From a virus, in the IMG/VR virus record IMGVR_UViG_3300023176_007343, positions 1 through 21,673 of that record: a stretch of DNA of 21,673 nt, one strand, 5' to 3'. The stretch's first letter is position 1, and each line of letters starts with the position of its first letter. The position numbers and the translations under genes are program-made. The notes beneath the pieces were generated by a model. It worked only from the letters and a program-made list of their open reading frames with translations. It did no database searches and was not told where the DNA came from. This document shows positions 1-7,300 of the stretch, in pieces.

Positions 1-72
1 ATCATTAAACAAAGTTCCAAAACCAATAATGGTTTTACGAATAATTTCGTGATAGTGATAAGTTCCTAACAT
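1..72 (-). CDS. 15: gp15 tail sheath stabiliser / tail completion protein, N-terminal fragment (cut by window edge)
   Basis: Only the first 24 codons lie in the window. They start at an ATG at 72-70 that overlaps the stop of gene 14 (TAATG), and the frame stays open to base 1. The peptide begins MLGTYHYHEIIRKTIIGFG and continues TLFND. This resembles the start of T4 gp15 as I recall it (an MFG-Y-FY opening, then basic residues, then a G-x-LF-N segment), and gene 15 is the expected gene after 13 and 14. In T4, gp15 forms the hexameric ring that ends the tail tube and sheath and joins the tail to the neck. No strong Shine-Dalgarno is visible, so translation is probably coupled to gene 14. The assignment rests on a short peptide plus gene order. 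Confidence 0.72.
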   Translation of the reverse strand, partial: MLGTYHYHEIIRKTIIGFGTLFND

Positions 73-1442
73 TAATATGTACCAAAGGGATTAGATTCTG
101 TAAAGTCTAGAATAAGATCTGCTTCTGTCTCAATCGTTTCATTTTGTTTATATTTATCAGTCGTAGTGTTAGCGGTTGATACATTTATTACATATGAAGC
201 ACTAGATGCTGCTCCAACAACCAATTCTCCAGGATAAAATGTCCCTGTTACAATTCCAACTCTCAGAATATTTGTATCAGTATCCCAATTTTTAACTCTT
301 GCAGATGAACCAGATATTGAACCAGTTACAATCTCATTAAATTGATATGTTCCAATTCCTGTAGTTGCAGCAGCTCCAATAGTGATGGTTGGCGCTACAG
401 TATATCCAACTCCAGAATTTACAATTCTAATTCCAGTTACTTCTCCATTACCATTAATAACTGACTTCGCTGTTGCCGTAGTTCCTCCCCCTACAGGTCC
501 TGAAATAGTTACCGTAGGTGCAGTTGTGTATCCATTACCAGATTGTGTTATTGAAATAGTTCCAATTCCACTAGTAGTAATACCACAAGTAGCAATAGCA
601 CCAAATCCTCCACCACCACTGATAGTAACTGTTGGATTTGTGGTATATCCTAAACCAGGATTAATCAAAAGTATTTCTTTTACAGAATTAACACCACCTT
701 TAAATGTTGTAATAGCAACTGCCTCTGCAGTCACTCCACCGACAGGAGCAGCAGATATCGTTACTGTAGGTGTGCTTGTATAACTGTAACCATCATTGTT
801 TAAGAATATTTCTTTAACTCCACCAATAACTTTAGTGGTTATTGCCGTTGCATCAGTTCCTGAAGATAAGAGATTAAGGTCTACGATATATCCAGTATTT
901 TCAAGAACAGTATCTATTTCTTCAATGGTTGTATCTAAAGTTTCGTCTTCATATTCGAAGAGTTCACACTTGAGTTCATAAACATAATTCTTACCTAACT
1001 GATAGAAAGGATTTTCATGTTCTACAAACTTTACTTCAAATAATCTTTGACCGAGAGGAAAATAAATTAAATCCCCTTCTCTTGGTCTAGTAGAAAGTTC
1101 ATACTCAGTATCACTTCCAGCATCCAAAAATGGAGAAATAAAATCTTCAAATCTTTCTTTTGAAATTGTAAGAGATAATTCATCTCTTATACTCATACCA
1201 AACTTTGTTAAAATATCTCCAGCACCACTATATCCATCATATGTGTTTACATATGCTTCAAGCAAAAAATTATCATCAAATTTTGATGACTGAACTTCTT
1301 CAATAATAGTTTGTCTTCTTACAAATTTTCTTGGTATATAAGTTACTTCAACACCATAAATCTTGAGTTGCTCATTAATCAACTCCTGTACCAATCTTTG
1401 CTCTCCAGCAGAGCCTTGTAAGAAAAAGGGATTAAGTGCCAT
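72..1442 (-). CDS. 14: gp14-like neck protein with a large repeat insertion
   Basis: 456 residues, against about 256 for T4 gp14. Residues 1-195 look like the conserved neck protein: the MALNPFFLQG start, QRLVQELINEQLKIYG at about 15-30, and YVYELKCELFEYEDE at about 153-167. The last ~25 residues, with the TESNPFGTY end, look like the usual C-terminus. Between about 200 and 425 lies extra sequence: four repeats carrying GYxYTxxPTVTIS (218-230), GLGYTTNPTVTI (263-274), GNGYTTAPTVTI (302-313) and GVGYTVAPTITI (344-355), then a segment at about 364-418 of the 'F-N-E-x-V-x-G, S-x-S-x-A' type seen in phage structural proteins. In T4, gp14 joins gp13 in the neck that closes the filled head for tail attachment. 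The start overlaps the gp13 stop by one base (TAATG). The gp14 call is firm from family resemblance and position. The role of the insertion is unknown; exposed decoration is an inference. Confidence 0.88.
   Translation of the reverse strand: MALNPFFLQGSAGEQRLVQELINEQLKIYGVEVTYIPRKFVRRQTIIEEVQSSKFDDNFLLEAYVNTYDGYSGAGDILTKFGMSIRDELSLTISKERFEDFISPFLDAGSDTEYELSTRPREGDLIYFPLGQRLFEVKFVEHENPFYQLGKNYVYELKCELFEYEDETLDTTIEEIDTVLENTGYIVDLNLLSSGTDATAITTKVIGGVKEIFLNNDGYSYTSTPTVTISAAPVGGVTAEAVAITTFKGGVNSVKEILLINPGLGYTTNPTVTISGGGGFGAIATCGITTSGIGTISITQSGNGYTTAPTVTISGPVGGGTTATAKSVINGNGEVTGIRIVNSGVGYTVAPTITIGAAATTGIGTYQFNEIVTGSISGSSARVKNWDTDTNILRVGIVTGTFYPGELVVGAASSASYVINVSTANTTTDKYKQNETIETEADLILDFTESNPFGTY
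168..845 (-). repeat. Insertion in gp14: four ~40-residue GxGYTxxPTVTI repeats plus a trailing module
   Basis: The repeats begin at gp14 residues near 218, 263, 302 and 344, a period of 39 to 45 residues. Each carries a Gly-rich turn, an aromatic Tyr-Thr, a Pro, and an alternating T-V-T-I strand, followed by a Gly/Ala-rich stretch and a strand of the 'V-x-x-I-x-I-x-N-x-G' kind. Residues 364-418 hold a different module. At DNA level the copies have diverged, so this is not a fresh duplication. The flanking sequence reads as ordinary gp14, so the block looks inserted rather than appended. Confidence 0.8.
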
Positions 1443-2299
1443 TATCCAATAAAGTCGTAAGGTGGAAGTTCATAATCCATAGCCATTCTGGATTTAATAT
1501 CTGCTAATTCTCTTTCAGCATCTTCATAAATTTCCCTACCATTCAATTCAATGCCGCCAGGAAGTTTAACTCCTCTAAATTTAATTAAGTTTTGACCCCA
1601 CTGCCTCTTAATTAAAGAAGTTAAATATTTCTTCAAGAAACTATCATTATATACATCTGTGAATGTATTTGGATCCAATATTCTGTAGCAGTCTAAAATG
1701 AGATAATTTCCAACATTCTGTGCCTGCCAGTCAATATCCAAATAGAGTCTATCTTGTCTCTTATTAAATCTAATCTGCTTATCAGTAGTAAGTAAGAAAT
1801 CGATATCTTCCAAATAACTCTTGACCATAGAATATTGAAGTAATTCTACAGAGTTAAAATAATATAGGTCATTCAAAAATAACTGATATTTGATACTAAA
1901 CATTCCACCAGATATTGCACTAGTATCAAATCTGAAAACCTTTTCAATACCAACTACAGAATCTGGAACTTGAATAAAATTCGAAGTTTCATAGTAATTT
2001 GAAGTAGTTGTTCCGTATCCTGGAATGGATGTAGAAGTAGCACTTGTTGTTACAATTCCTGCCGTATTTGTGCTTGAACTATTGCTAGTCGCTCTTCCCC
2101 TATCGATATCTGCCTGAGTAATTTCATACTTCAAATACATCCTTTCAACACCGTCGAAATGGCGCTCCTGAAAGTATTGAAGGGCATCATCAACCAAATC
2201 GTCTATTTGGTCATCATCGACATTTATCTCCAATACAGGGGCACCTAGACGCCTTAAACAGTAGTCTATCAGTCCCTGGCGTGTTGATGGCTTAGCCAT
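1442..2299 (-). CDS. 13: gp13 neck (head completion) protein
   Basis: 285 residues; T4 gp13 has 309. The N-terminal stretch TRQGLIDYCLRRLGAPV (about 6-22), followed by an acidic IDDLVDDALQYFQERHFDG segment (about 32-50), is the typical opening of gp13 in marine T4-like phages. Residues about 70-100 form a Ser/Thr-rich linker (alternating S/T, ending SIPGYGTTTS). The later part contains VGIEKVFRF and a long conserved-looking stretch with QLFLNDLYYFNS, RLYLDIDWQAQ and KYLTSLIKRQWGQNL. The C-terminus is YELPPYDFIG. With gp14 this protein makes the neck that seals the DNA-filled head and accepts the tail. The start at 2299 is supported by a GGAGG Shine-Dalgarno nine bases upstream and by TAATG coupling to the preceding fibre gene. 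The low-complexity linker may be specific to this lineage. Confidence 0.93.
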   Translation of the reverse strand: MAKPSTRQGLIDYCLRRLGAPVLEINVDDDQIDDLVDDALQYFQERHFDGVERMYLKYEITQADIDRGRATSNSSSTNTAGIVTTSATSTSIPGYGTTTSNYYETSNFIQVPDSVVGIEKVFRFDTSAISGGMFSIKYQLFLNDLYYFNSVELLQYSMVKSYLEDIDFLLTTDKQIRFNKRQDRLYLDIDWQAQNVGNYLILDCYRILDPNTFTDVYNDSFLKKYLTSLIKRQWGQNLIKFRGVKLPGGIELNGREIYEDAERELADIKSRMAMDYELPPYDFIG

Positions 2300-3339
2300 T
2301 AGAATTGTCCTCCATCAATTGTTGAAGTCCATACAGGAACTCCGCTTACTTCTTCTGTTGTTAATATGTAGTAGCTTTGTGATATTGCACTTTCAGTACT
2401 TGCCGCACCAATCAATTTTCCATTATTATTAAAATATGTGATACCATTTGGACCATCAAAATTTCCAACATCATAATATAATCCTTGAACAAAAGTTGCG
2501 ACTCCAGAAACACTAAGTTGATCATCAATTGTTACTGTACCACCAGCAGAATCAATCGTTAAGTTTCCAGATGAAGTATTAATCTCATTGGTACTTGTAA
2601 TTCCAATCTGGATATTATCTACAACTGCTCCAGTAGCAAAAGTTCCTACTCCAGAAAAATTTGCATGTCTCCATGCTTTTCCAGAAATACCGATATCATA
2701 AGAATCATTATCATTTGGTACGAGGTTTGAAATGAATTCACCAGAAACATTAATATCATCAGTATTTCCATCACCAAGATTAATCGTACCTCCTCTAAAT
2801 GTTACTACTCCAATAAATTCAGAATATCCGGCAACATAAAGACTTCCGCCAATACTTACATTCTTATTAACTCCAAGACCACCATCAATTTGAACTGCAC
2901 CAGTGTCTGGATTTGCTAGAGTATTATCTGTAGTATTTGTATAAGTTGTAATTCCAGAAAATATTGAATCTGAAAAACTATTTGACCAACTTAAATTTCC
3001 ATTACCATCAGTAATTAATGCTGCTGATGATACTCCATCAGTCGCTGGAAAATAATATGTTATTGCAGCACCAACCGATGCTGGTGCAGAAAGGGTGATT
3101 GAAGTTCCAGCAGATCCTACGGAATGTGCTGAAACAAGATTTACACCGCCGCCAGCACTAACAGTTTCCTTTTTCCAATATCTAGAACTTCCGAAAAATT
3201 GTTGATTTGCGGCAGTACCATCAACACCAATATAAAAATTATATTCATCAGTAACAAAACCAGGTTCACCTGCTTGGAAAGAAGCTATTCCTACATTAGA
3301 TTGCTGACCTCTTTTAAACTGTAGTACAGGGGTCGCCAT
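2299..3339 (-). CDS. Fibre-like virion protein in the fibritin (wac) position
   Basis: 346 residues. The N-terminus has QFKRG (7-11), GEPGFVTDE (24-32) and FYIGVDG (35-41). This is the 'RG ... GE-P-x-F-x-TD ... x-IG-DG' pattern found at the N-terminus of many phage tail fibres and of major tropism determinant-type proteins. Residues about 93-118 match the frequent fibre motif 'Y-x-FPATDG ... LITDGNGNLSW'. Later segments, SIGGSLYVAG, LVPNDNDSYDIGISGKAWRH (about 205-225) and LTIDSAGGTVTIDDQLSV, look like the repeating beta shaft of trimeric fibres. I see no S74 peptidase/chaperone domain. T4 places fibritin (whisker) directly before gene 13, so this is a candidate collar or whisker fibre by position, not by sequence similarity to wac. 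It has its own late promoter at 3374-3368, and only a weak GGG Shine-Dalgarno 14 bases upstream. It ends in a TAATG overlap with gp13. Confidence 0.72.
   Translation of the reverse strand: MATPVLQFKRGQQSNVGIASFQAGEPGFVTDEYNFYIGVDGTAANQQFFGSSRYWKKETVSAGGGVNLVSAHSVGSAGTSITLSAPASVGAAITYYFPATDGVSSAALITDGNGNLSWSNSFSDSIFSGITTYTNTTDNTLANPDTGAVQIDGGLGVNKNVSIGGSLYVAGYSEFIGVVTFRGGTINLGDGNTDDINVSGEFISNLVPNDNDSYDIGISGKAWRHANFSGVGTFATGAVVDNIQIGITSTNEINTSSGNLTIDSAGGTVTIDDQLSVSGVATFVQGLYYDVGNFDGPNGITYFNNNGKLIGAASTESAISQSYYILTTEEVSGVPVWTSTIDGGQF
2309..2313 (-). promoter_or_regulatory. Shine-Dalgarno GGAGG for gene 13
   Basis: A full GGAGG on the minus strand, nine bases before the gp13 ATG, lies inside the last codons of the fibre gene. 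It is the strongest ribosome binding site in the window and suggests gp13 is translated well independently of coupling. Confidence 0.8.
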
Positions 3340-3367
3340 TTTTTAGTTTTTTTCCCTTTTATAATGG

Positions 3368-3374
3368 TATTTAG
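3368..3374 (-). promoter_or_regulatory. T4-like late promoter core CTAAATA, upstream of the fibre gene
   Basis: On the minus strand this reads CTAAATA, the variant of the T4 late -10 element (TATAAATA) seen in marine T4-like phages. It lies in one of only two real intergenic gaps in the window, four bases after the stop of the 81-residue gene and about 30 bases before the fibre ATG at 3339. It would direct transcription of fibre, gp13, gp14 and gp15. Position and motif agree; no -35 element is expected for this promoter class. Confidence 0.72.
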
Positions 3375-3377
3375 TTG

Positions 3378-3623
3378 CTAAAAAGTTCCAAAATCAATAG
3401 ATTGATTGTCTACAGCATCTGCAAGGTCTAAGATTTGTGCAGGGTCAACATGCTTATACACTTTTTCAACAGAATCATAAATCAATACTGTATTATCTGC
3501 TCTAGCATCTACATTAACATCTGCAATATTTTCTAATTTATCAAGGAATGTACCAGAAGGTGCATTTGAGGCAATTACTTTAATTGCGTTTTGTTGTCCG
3601 ATTCTAACTCTTACATCAGACAT
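3378..3623 (-). CDS. Small conserved-type structural protein (81 aa)
   Basis: 81 residues, no assigned function. The N-terminus, MSDVRVRIGQQNAIKV, is followed by a segment with LENIADVNVDARADNTVLIYDS (about 30-51). The second part resembles the 'DG-x-L-x-YD-x-x-x-x-x-W/Y' repeat commonly seen in tail fibre and spike proteins. The C-terminus is acidic and ends SIDFGTF. There is no signal peptide or membrane segment. The start at 3623 overlaps the stop of the 112-residue gene (TAATG) and has an AAGGAG Shine-Dalgarno ten bases upstream, so the two small genes are made together. The position between baseplate and neck genes and the fibre-like motif suggest a minor virion component or fibre connector. 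That is inference. Confidence 0.75.
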   Translation of the reverse strand: MSDVRVRIGQQNAIKVIASNAPSGTFLDKLENIADVNVDARADNTVLIYDSVEKVYKHVDPAQILDLADAVDNQSIDFGTF

Positions 3624-3961
3624 TATCGTGTTACTCCTTGACTTACTAATACCATTCCTTCAACAACTCTAGTAGTTGTATTTGCAGTATCTGTAATCAC
3701 AACATCATAAACATATCTACCAGGTTTTAAACTTGCAGTTTGAGATGTCGTCAATCCCAATTGAATTTGTCCGCCAGATTCATTGTAAATGCTAGTAGTA
3801 AAGGTAGTTACACCAGTACTCCCAGCATGTTTTCTCATTTGAGAAGAAATATTATATCCAGCAAGATTTAAAACAGAATTTGTCGCAGAACTTTCTAAGG
3901 TAAATATGCGACTAAAATCTGTTCCAGTATTAATAGTTAGATTACTTACGTAAACTGCCAT
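3623..3961 (-). CDS. Small beta-rich virion protein (112 aa)
   Basis: 112 residues, predicted mostly beta from alternating hydrophobics. Visible features are FSRIFTLES near residue 16, a SSQMRKHAGS segment near 40-49, GGQIQLGLTTSQTASLKPG (about 63-81), and RYVYDVVITD followed by RVVEGMVLVSQGVTR at the end. The pattern 'polar strand, S-x-x-RK, G-x-I-x-L-x-L-T-x-x-Q-T-x-x-L-x-x-G-x-Y-x-YD-x-x-x-D, R-x-x-EG-x-x-x-V-x-x-x-VTR' is that of small immunoglobulin-like phage baseplate or fibre adaptor domains (BppU N-terminal-like). I infer a baseplate or fibre-attachment role and cannot name a T4 equivalent. A late promoter-like CATAAATA sits 20 bases upstream, overlapping the stop of the preceding gene. 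The Shine-Dalgarno is weak. Confidence 0.78.
   Translation of the reverse strand: MAVYVSNLTINTGTDFSRIFTLESSATNSVLNLAGYNISSQMRKHAGSTGVTTFTTSIYNESGGQIQLGLTTSQTASLKPGRYVYDVVITDTANTTTRVVEGMVLVSQGVTR
3634..3639 (-). promoter_or_regulatory. Shine-Dalgarno AAGGAG for the 81-aa gene
   Basis: It reads AAGGAG on the minus strand, ten bases before the ATG at 3623, and lies inside the 3' end of the 112-residue gene. It supports the chosen start in addition to the TAATG overlap. Confidence 0.7.
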
Positions 3962-3980
3962 TTTCTAAGATATTTAAAAA

Positions 3981-3988
3981 TATTTATG
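3981..3988 (-). promoter_or_regulatory. Late promoter-like box CATAAATA, upstream of the 112-aa gene
   Basis: It reads CATAAATA on the minus strand, one base off the T4 late consensus TATAAATA. The first TAA within it is the stop codon of the 59-residue gene. Its end is 20 bases before the ATG at 3961, almost the same spacing as the perfect box in front of gene 8. It would start a transcript carrying the two small virion genes and probably reading on into fibre, gp13 and gp14. Confidence 0.55.
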
Positions 3989-4163
3989 CTAAACCAGATA
4001 TAGCAAAGTTTTTAATGACCTCTTGTTGCTTCAAATAGAGTTTAAAATAAGACTTTGCAAAATTTTTCAATTCATCAACATCTAATTCATCAATAAGTCT
4101 TGAATACTTTTCATATTCAAACATTTTATTCATTGTTTCTAACTCAATTTTGTCTGGGTCCAT
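3984..4163 (-). CDS. Small hypothetical protein (59 aa), overlapping its upstream neighbour
   Basis: This 59-residue frame falls just below a 60-residue cut-off. It starts at the ATG at 4163-4161 and ends at TAA (3986-3984). A GGAG Shine-Dalgarno lies seven bases before the ATG, better than that of most genes here. It overlaps the preceding 67-residue gene by 20 bases in another frame and fills what would otherwise be an unexplained gap of about 180 bases. The peptide is acidic at the N-terminus (MDPDKIELETMNKMFEYEKY) and continues with LIDELDVDELKNFAKSYFKL, which looks all-helical. It ends IKNFAISGLA. No transmembrane segment or known domain is visible. Position suggests a small virion component or assembly factor. 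The function is unknown. Confidence 0.85.
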   Translation of the reverse strand: MDPDKIELETMNKMFEYEKYSRLIDELDVDELKNFAKSYFKLYLKQQEVIKNFAISGLA

Positions 4164-4347
4164 TGATTAACTCCATAAGTAGGGATTTGATTTCGCCAAT
4201 ATCTTTTTTCATCTCTTGGATTTCCATTTTCTGTCGGCGTCTCTCCTCCTTCATTCTAATGTAGTTATTATATTCATTAGTATCAGTATTTACAATAGCA
4301 CCTGAATCATTACGATACAGGTGCTGTTCACCTTCTACTCTTTTCAT
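4144..4347 (-). CDS. Small coiled-coil protein (67 aa)
   Basis: 67 residues. The N-terminal part, MKRVEGEQHLYRNDSGAIVN followed by TDTNEYNNYIRMKEERRRQK, has the look of a conserved marine-phage small protein: a short motif with 'LYR-D-x-x-GAI-x-NTD-x-x-EY-x-x-Y'. From about residue 30 to 62 it is a strongly charged helix (KEERRRQKMEIQEMKKDIGE, then IKSLLMELI) with heptad-like hydrophobic spacing, so probably a coiled coil. It starts two bases after the stop of the 2,459-residue gene, with no clear Shine-Dalgarno, and is probably coupled to it. A coiled-coil partner or chaperone for the large baseplate protein is possible but not shown. The function is unknown. Confidence 0.8.
   Translation of the reverse strand: MKRVEGEQHLYRNDSGAIVNTDTNEYNNYIRMKEERRRQKMEIQEMKKDIGEIKSLLMELINGPRQN
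4171..4174 (-). promoter_or_regulatory. Shine-Dalgarno GGAG deciding the 59-aa gene
   Basis: It reads GGAG on the minus strand, seven bases before the ATG at 4163, and lies inside the 67-residue gene. It is the main reason for calling the overlapped short gene real. Confidence 0.65.
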
Positions 4348-4348
4348 A

Positions 4349-7300
4349 TTATGCTAAAGCGATGACTTTCAAATTCTTAAATATTGGTGGATATGCTTCA
4401 TTGGTACCACTAGCAACAATTTTAATTCTAAATCCATTAAATTTATCTAAGTCATCAGCAGTGAACTGATATTCATAGAATTCTCCGTCAACACTCGCTG
4501 GGAGGAATGCGTCCGCCTTTCCATTATTTTTTGTAACATCAACTACTAAATCACCAAATCCATCAGCATTAGTATCCTTCAGATTATCATATCCTGGGAA
4601 TAACTCATATGTCTCAATATTGTTGCTGGATTCAACTTTAAAGAGTTGGTAAAGGACTCTAAAGTCGGCGGAAGAATGTCTATAAGCATCAACAAGAACT
4701 TTGAGTGATGTTGCAGGTTGCTCAAGGTCAACTTTTTGAGTTACATAGAGATATGCGTGTGGATCTCCAGCAACAAGATTTACGCGAGGATCTAATACAT
4801 AATCTGCGATTGGTTTATTCAATCTATTTCTATGCAACTCAACAGTTGCACTAGAATAATCAATGAATGGTGAAAGATTCTTGTCTCCACTATTATCAAG
4901 TGTTACTGCATAAGTAAATGATCTGCTTTGAGGGAGAGTACTCAGAATTGTATCAGTGGTTTCATTTGGTCTAGATGCAATTGTCCTCACACTGGAAAGA
5001 GGTGTTAAAGCATTATTATCAATACTTTGATAACCCTGATCTGCAAACAGTGTTTCAGTTCCATCAGCACTTCTTCCAGAAACAGTTCTTATCTGAGAAT
5101 TTGCTGAAACCTTATCACTAATACCGTCAATAACAATATTTGTCTTAATTGCGTTGAATTGAAGGTTTCTAGTTGCTTTTACATTTTTACCACCAACAGC
5201 ATTTTCATCTGTGAAAGATCTCATACTGGTTCCAGAAGTAATAGCACCTAAAGTTCCACCTAAGAATGAAGTTGTAGCAGATCTGTTGATTTTCAGGAAA
5301 TATTCATCAATTCCAGTATCATTAGAAATAATGCCTGCAGCACCAGTATTTCCATTTCCAGAATGTGTAACTTCATTACCTTCATCACTGTTTATTCTCG
5401 TCAGAGAGATTCCATTCAACTCATACTTGTAAACCTTAGAGTTTGCAGCGTGTGATGTTGGATTAACTCCTCTAGTAACGGTAAGTTGTCCAGAACCAAT
5501 TGAAGTATATCTCATAATCTCATTATCAATCTTCAAATATCCGCTAGTAGCAGTACTATTTTCAAAAGTGGTAAAGATTGCAGTGTTTGCTACTGCAACA
5601 GTTGTATCTGTTGTGTTTATAGCAACATCAAGAGTCGTTGGGATACTATCTGGTTGAATTCCTGTGAGAGATACTACATGACCTAAACCATGCATACCGT
5701 GATTAATTTGTGCAACTCTAATTGTGTTACCATCAAATCTAGTATCAGTAGAATCTGTGCTACTTGTAATTGTAGTAGAAGCCAAACTTACTACAGTTGT
5801 AGGTGTATTGAAATAGCACAGAGGATCTGTAGTAGTAAAGTCCTCACCCTGAACATTCGTTAAGTATAAAGTGTCAATTCCACCGATTTCATCTACTGTA
5901 ATTTGAGCACCTTTTCCTTTTTGAACTTGTGATGTTGTAATTCCAAGAAGATCTCCAACAACATAACCAGAACCAGCCGTTGTGATTGTTACACCAGTAA
6001 CTATACCAACAGCACTAACATAAACAGTTGCCTGTGCACCAGTACCAGATGCTTGAATGGAGTACAAATCTACATTAGTAAATTCACCTGCAGAATAACC
6101 TATTCCAGTATTTGTTATGGTAATGAAATCATTGATTGTACCTGTATCAGTTATACCGCCACCAACATTTTCAATAATACCTGATGGGTTTGTTAATCCT
6201 GTTGAGACTGTTCCGTGACTAACTTTAGTACCAATAGTTAGATCACCATTGAGAACATCTGTAACACCAAAACCAACACTAATTTTTCTTGGAAGAGTTA
6301 AAATTGAATTCTCTTCGAGTTGATATTCTGGACTGGTATTACTTAAGTTGTTGTAGAAGTATACGGTTCCTGGTGTAGTTACGAATTCAGCTTTGTTTAT
6401 TCTGAACTTCATATCTTCATTTTGGTTTTCTGTCCAAAGAGAACCATTTTGAGATCTGAAGAGAGCACCACCAGTATATTGCTTAGCACTAACGATACTT
6501 TCTGATTCTGGTAAAGAATTTGGAGATACATCAGCATTGCCTGTTTGTGAAATCCAAACTTCGTAGTCGTTAGATGATGGTGAAAGTAAAACAATAGCGT
6601 ATTCAGTACCTGCTTTGAGTGGTACAGGTGTTTTGAATTTAAAATTAGTAACTTCTGAGGCATCTGGAGAAACAGATACTTCACTTGCCTGAAGAATTAC
6701 CTGAGAATCTGATATAACCAGATTTTGTGATGGTTTTGCATCATCAGTTACTTCAACAAGTTGTAAAGTAACAGTTGGTTCTCCATCACTTTCAATTATG
6801 TTATCCGTTATACCAGTACTAATTCCAGTTTGTGTTCCTGGTTTTGTTTTAAACCAAACATCAACAGATGTACAAGTAATATTATCTTCACCTGTGAAGA
6901 AAGTTTGGGCAAGTGGATCAAGATGCTTCTTCATCTTGACTGTAGTTTGCTTAACTAACTCAATAACACCAGTTGATGTGTATAGAGCTTCAGCATTACC
7001 TATAGATGGTTTTCCAGGACCATCAATAGCATTTGTTTTGCTTGTCGTTAGTTTGAATGTTTTGGTACCAGTTGTGAATAATTTATCTTTATTGGTTACT
7101 ACCTCTTGAAGATTGTTTTTCTTATATTTCTTCTTGGTATTGCCTAATAAAGTTATATCTGGTACTGTTACTGTATTTGTTTCAGAATCTTTTGTGAATC
7201 CTTTTTTAATTTGCTTTTTACTTAACTTTTTCTTCTTGGTGAAGGTATAAACATACTTTGGTTTTCTGAGGAAGAATGAACCAATAATACTTCCAGAAAT

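Noticed and set aside
151-158. GATAAATA on the minus strand, 79 bases before gp15
   Set aside because: It lies in coding sequence and one mismatch from the late box is easily met by chance in AT-rich DNA.
382-783. Plus-strand frame of 133 residues, rich in Pro and Val
   Set aside because: It is the antisense of the Gly/Thr repeats of gp14. Gly codons read backwards give Pro, and low stop density follows from that. No Shine-Dalgarno or promoter was seen.
3340-3360. T-run on the plus strand, considered as a terminator
   Set aside because: On the transcribed strand this is an A-run in the leader of the fibre gene, and there is no hairpin before it.
6409-6684. Minus-strand 91-residue frame inside the 2,459-residue gene
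   Set aside because: It overlaps the real gene in another frame. The sequence (Leu/His/Gln-rich) looks like a frame shadow, with no Shine-Dalgarno.
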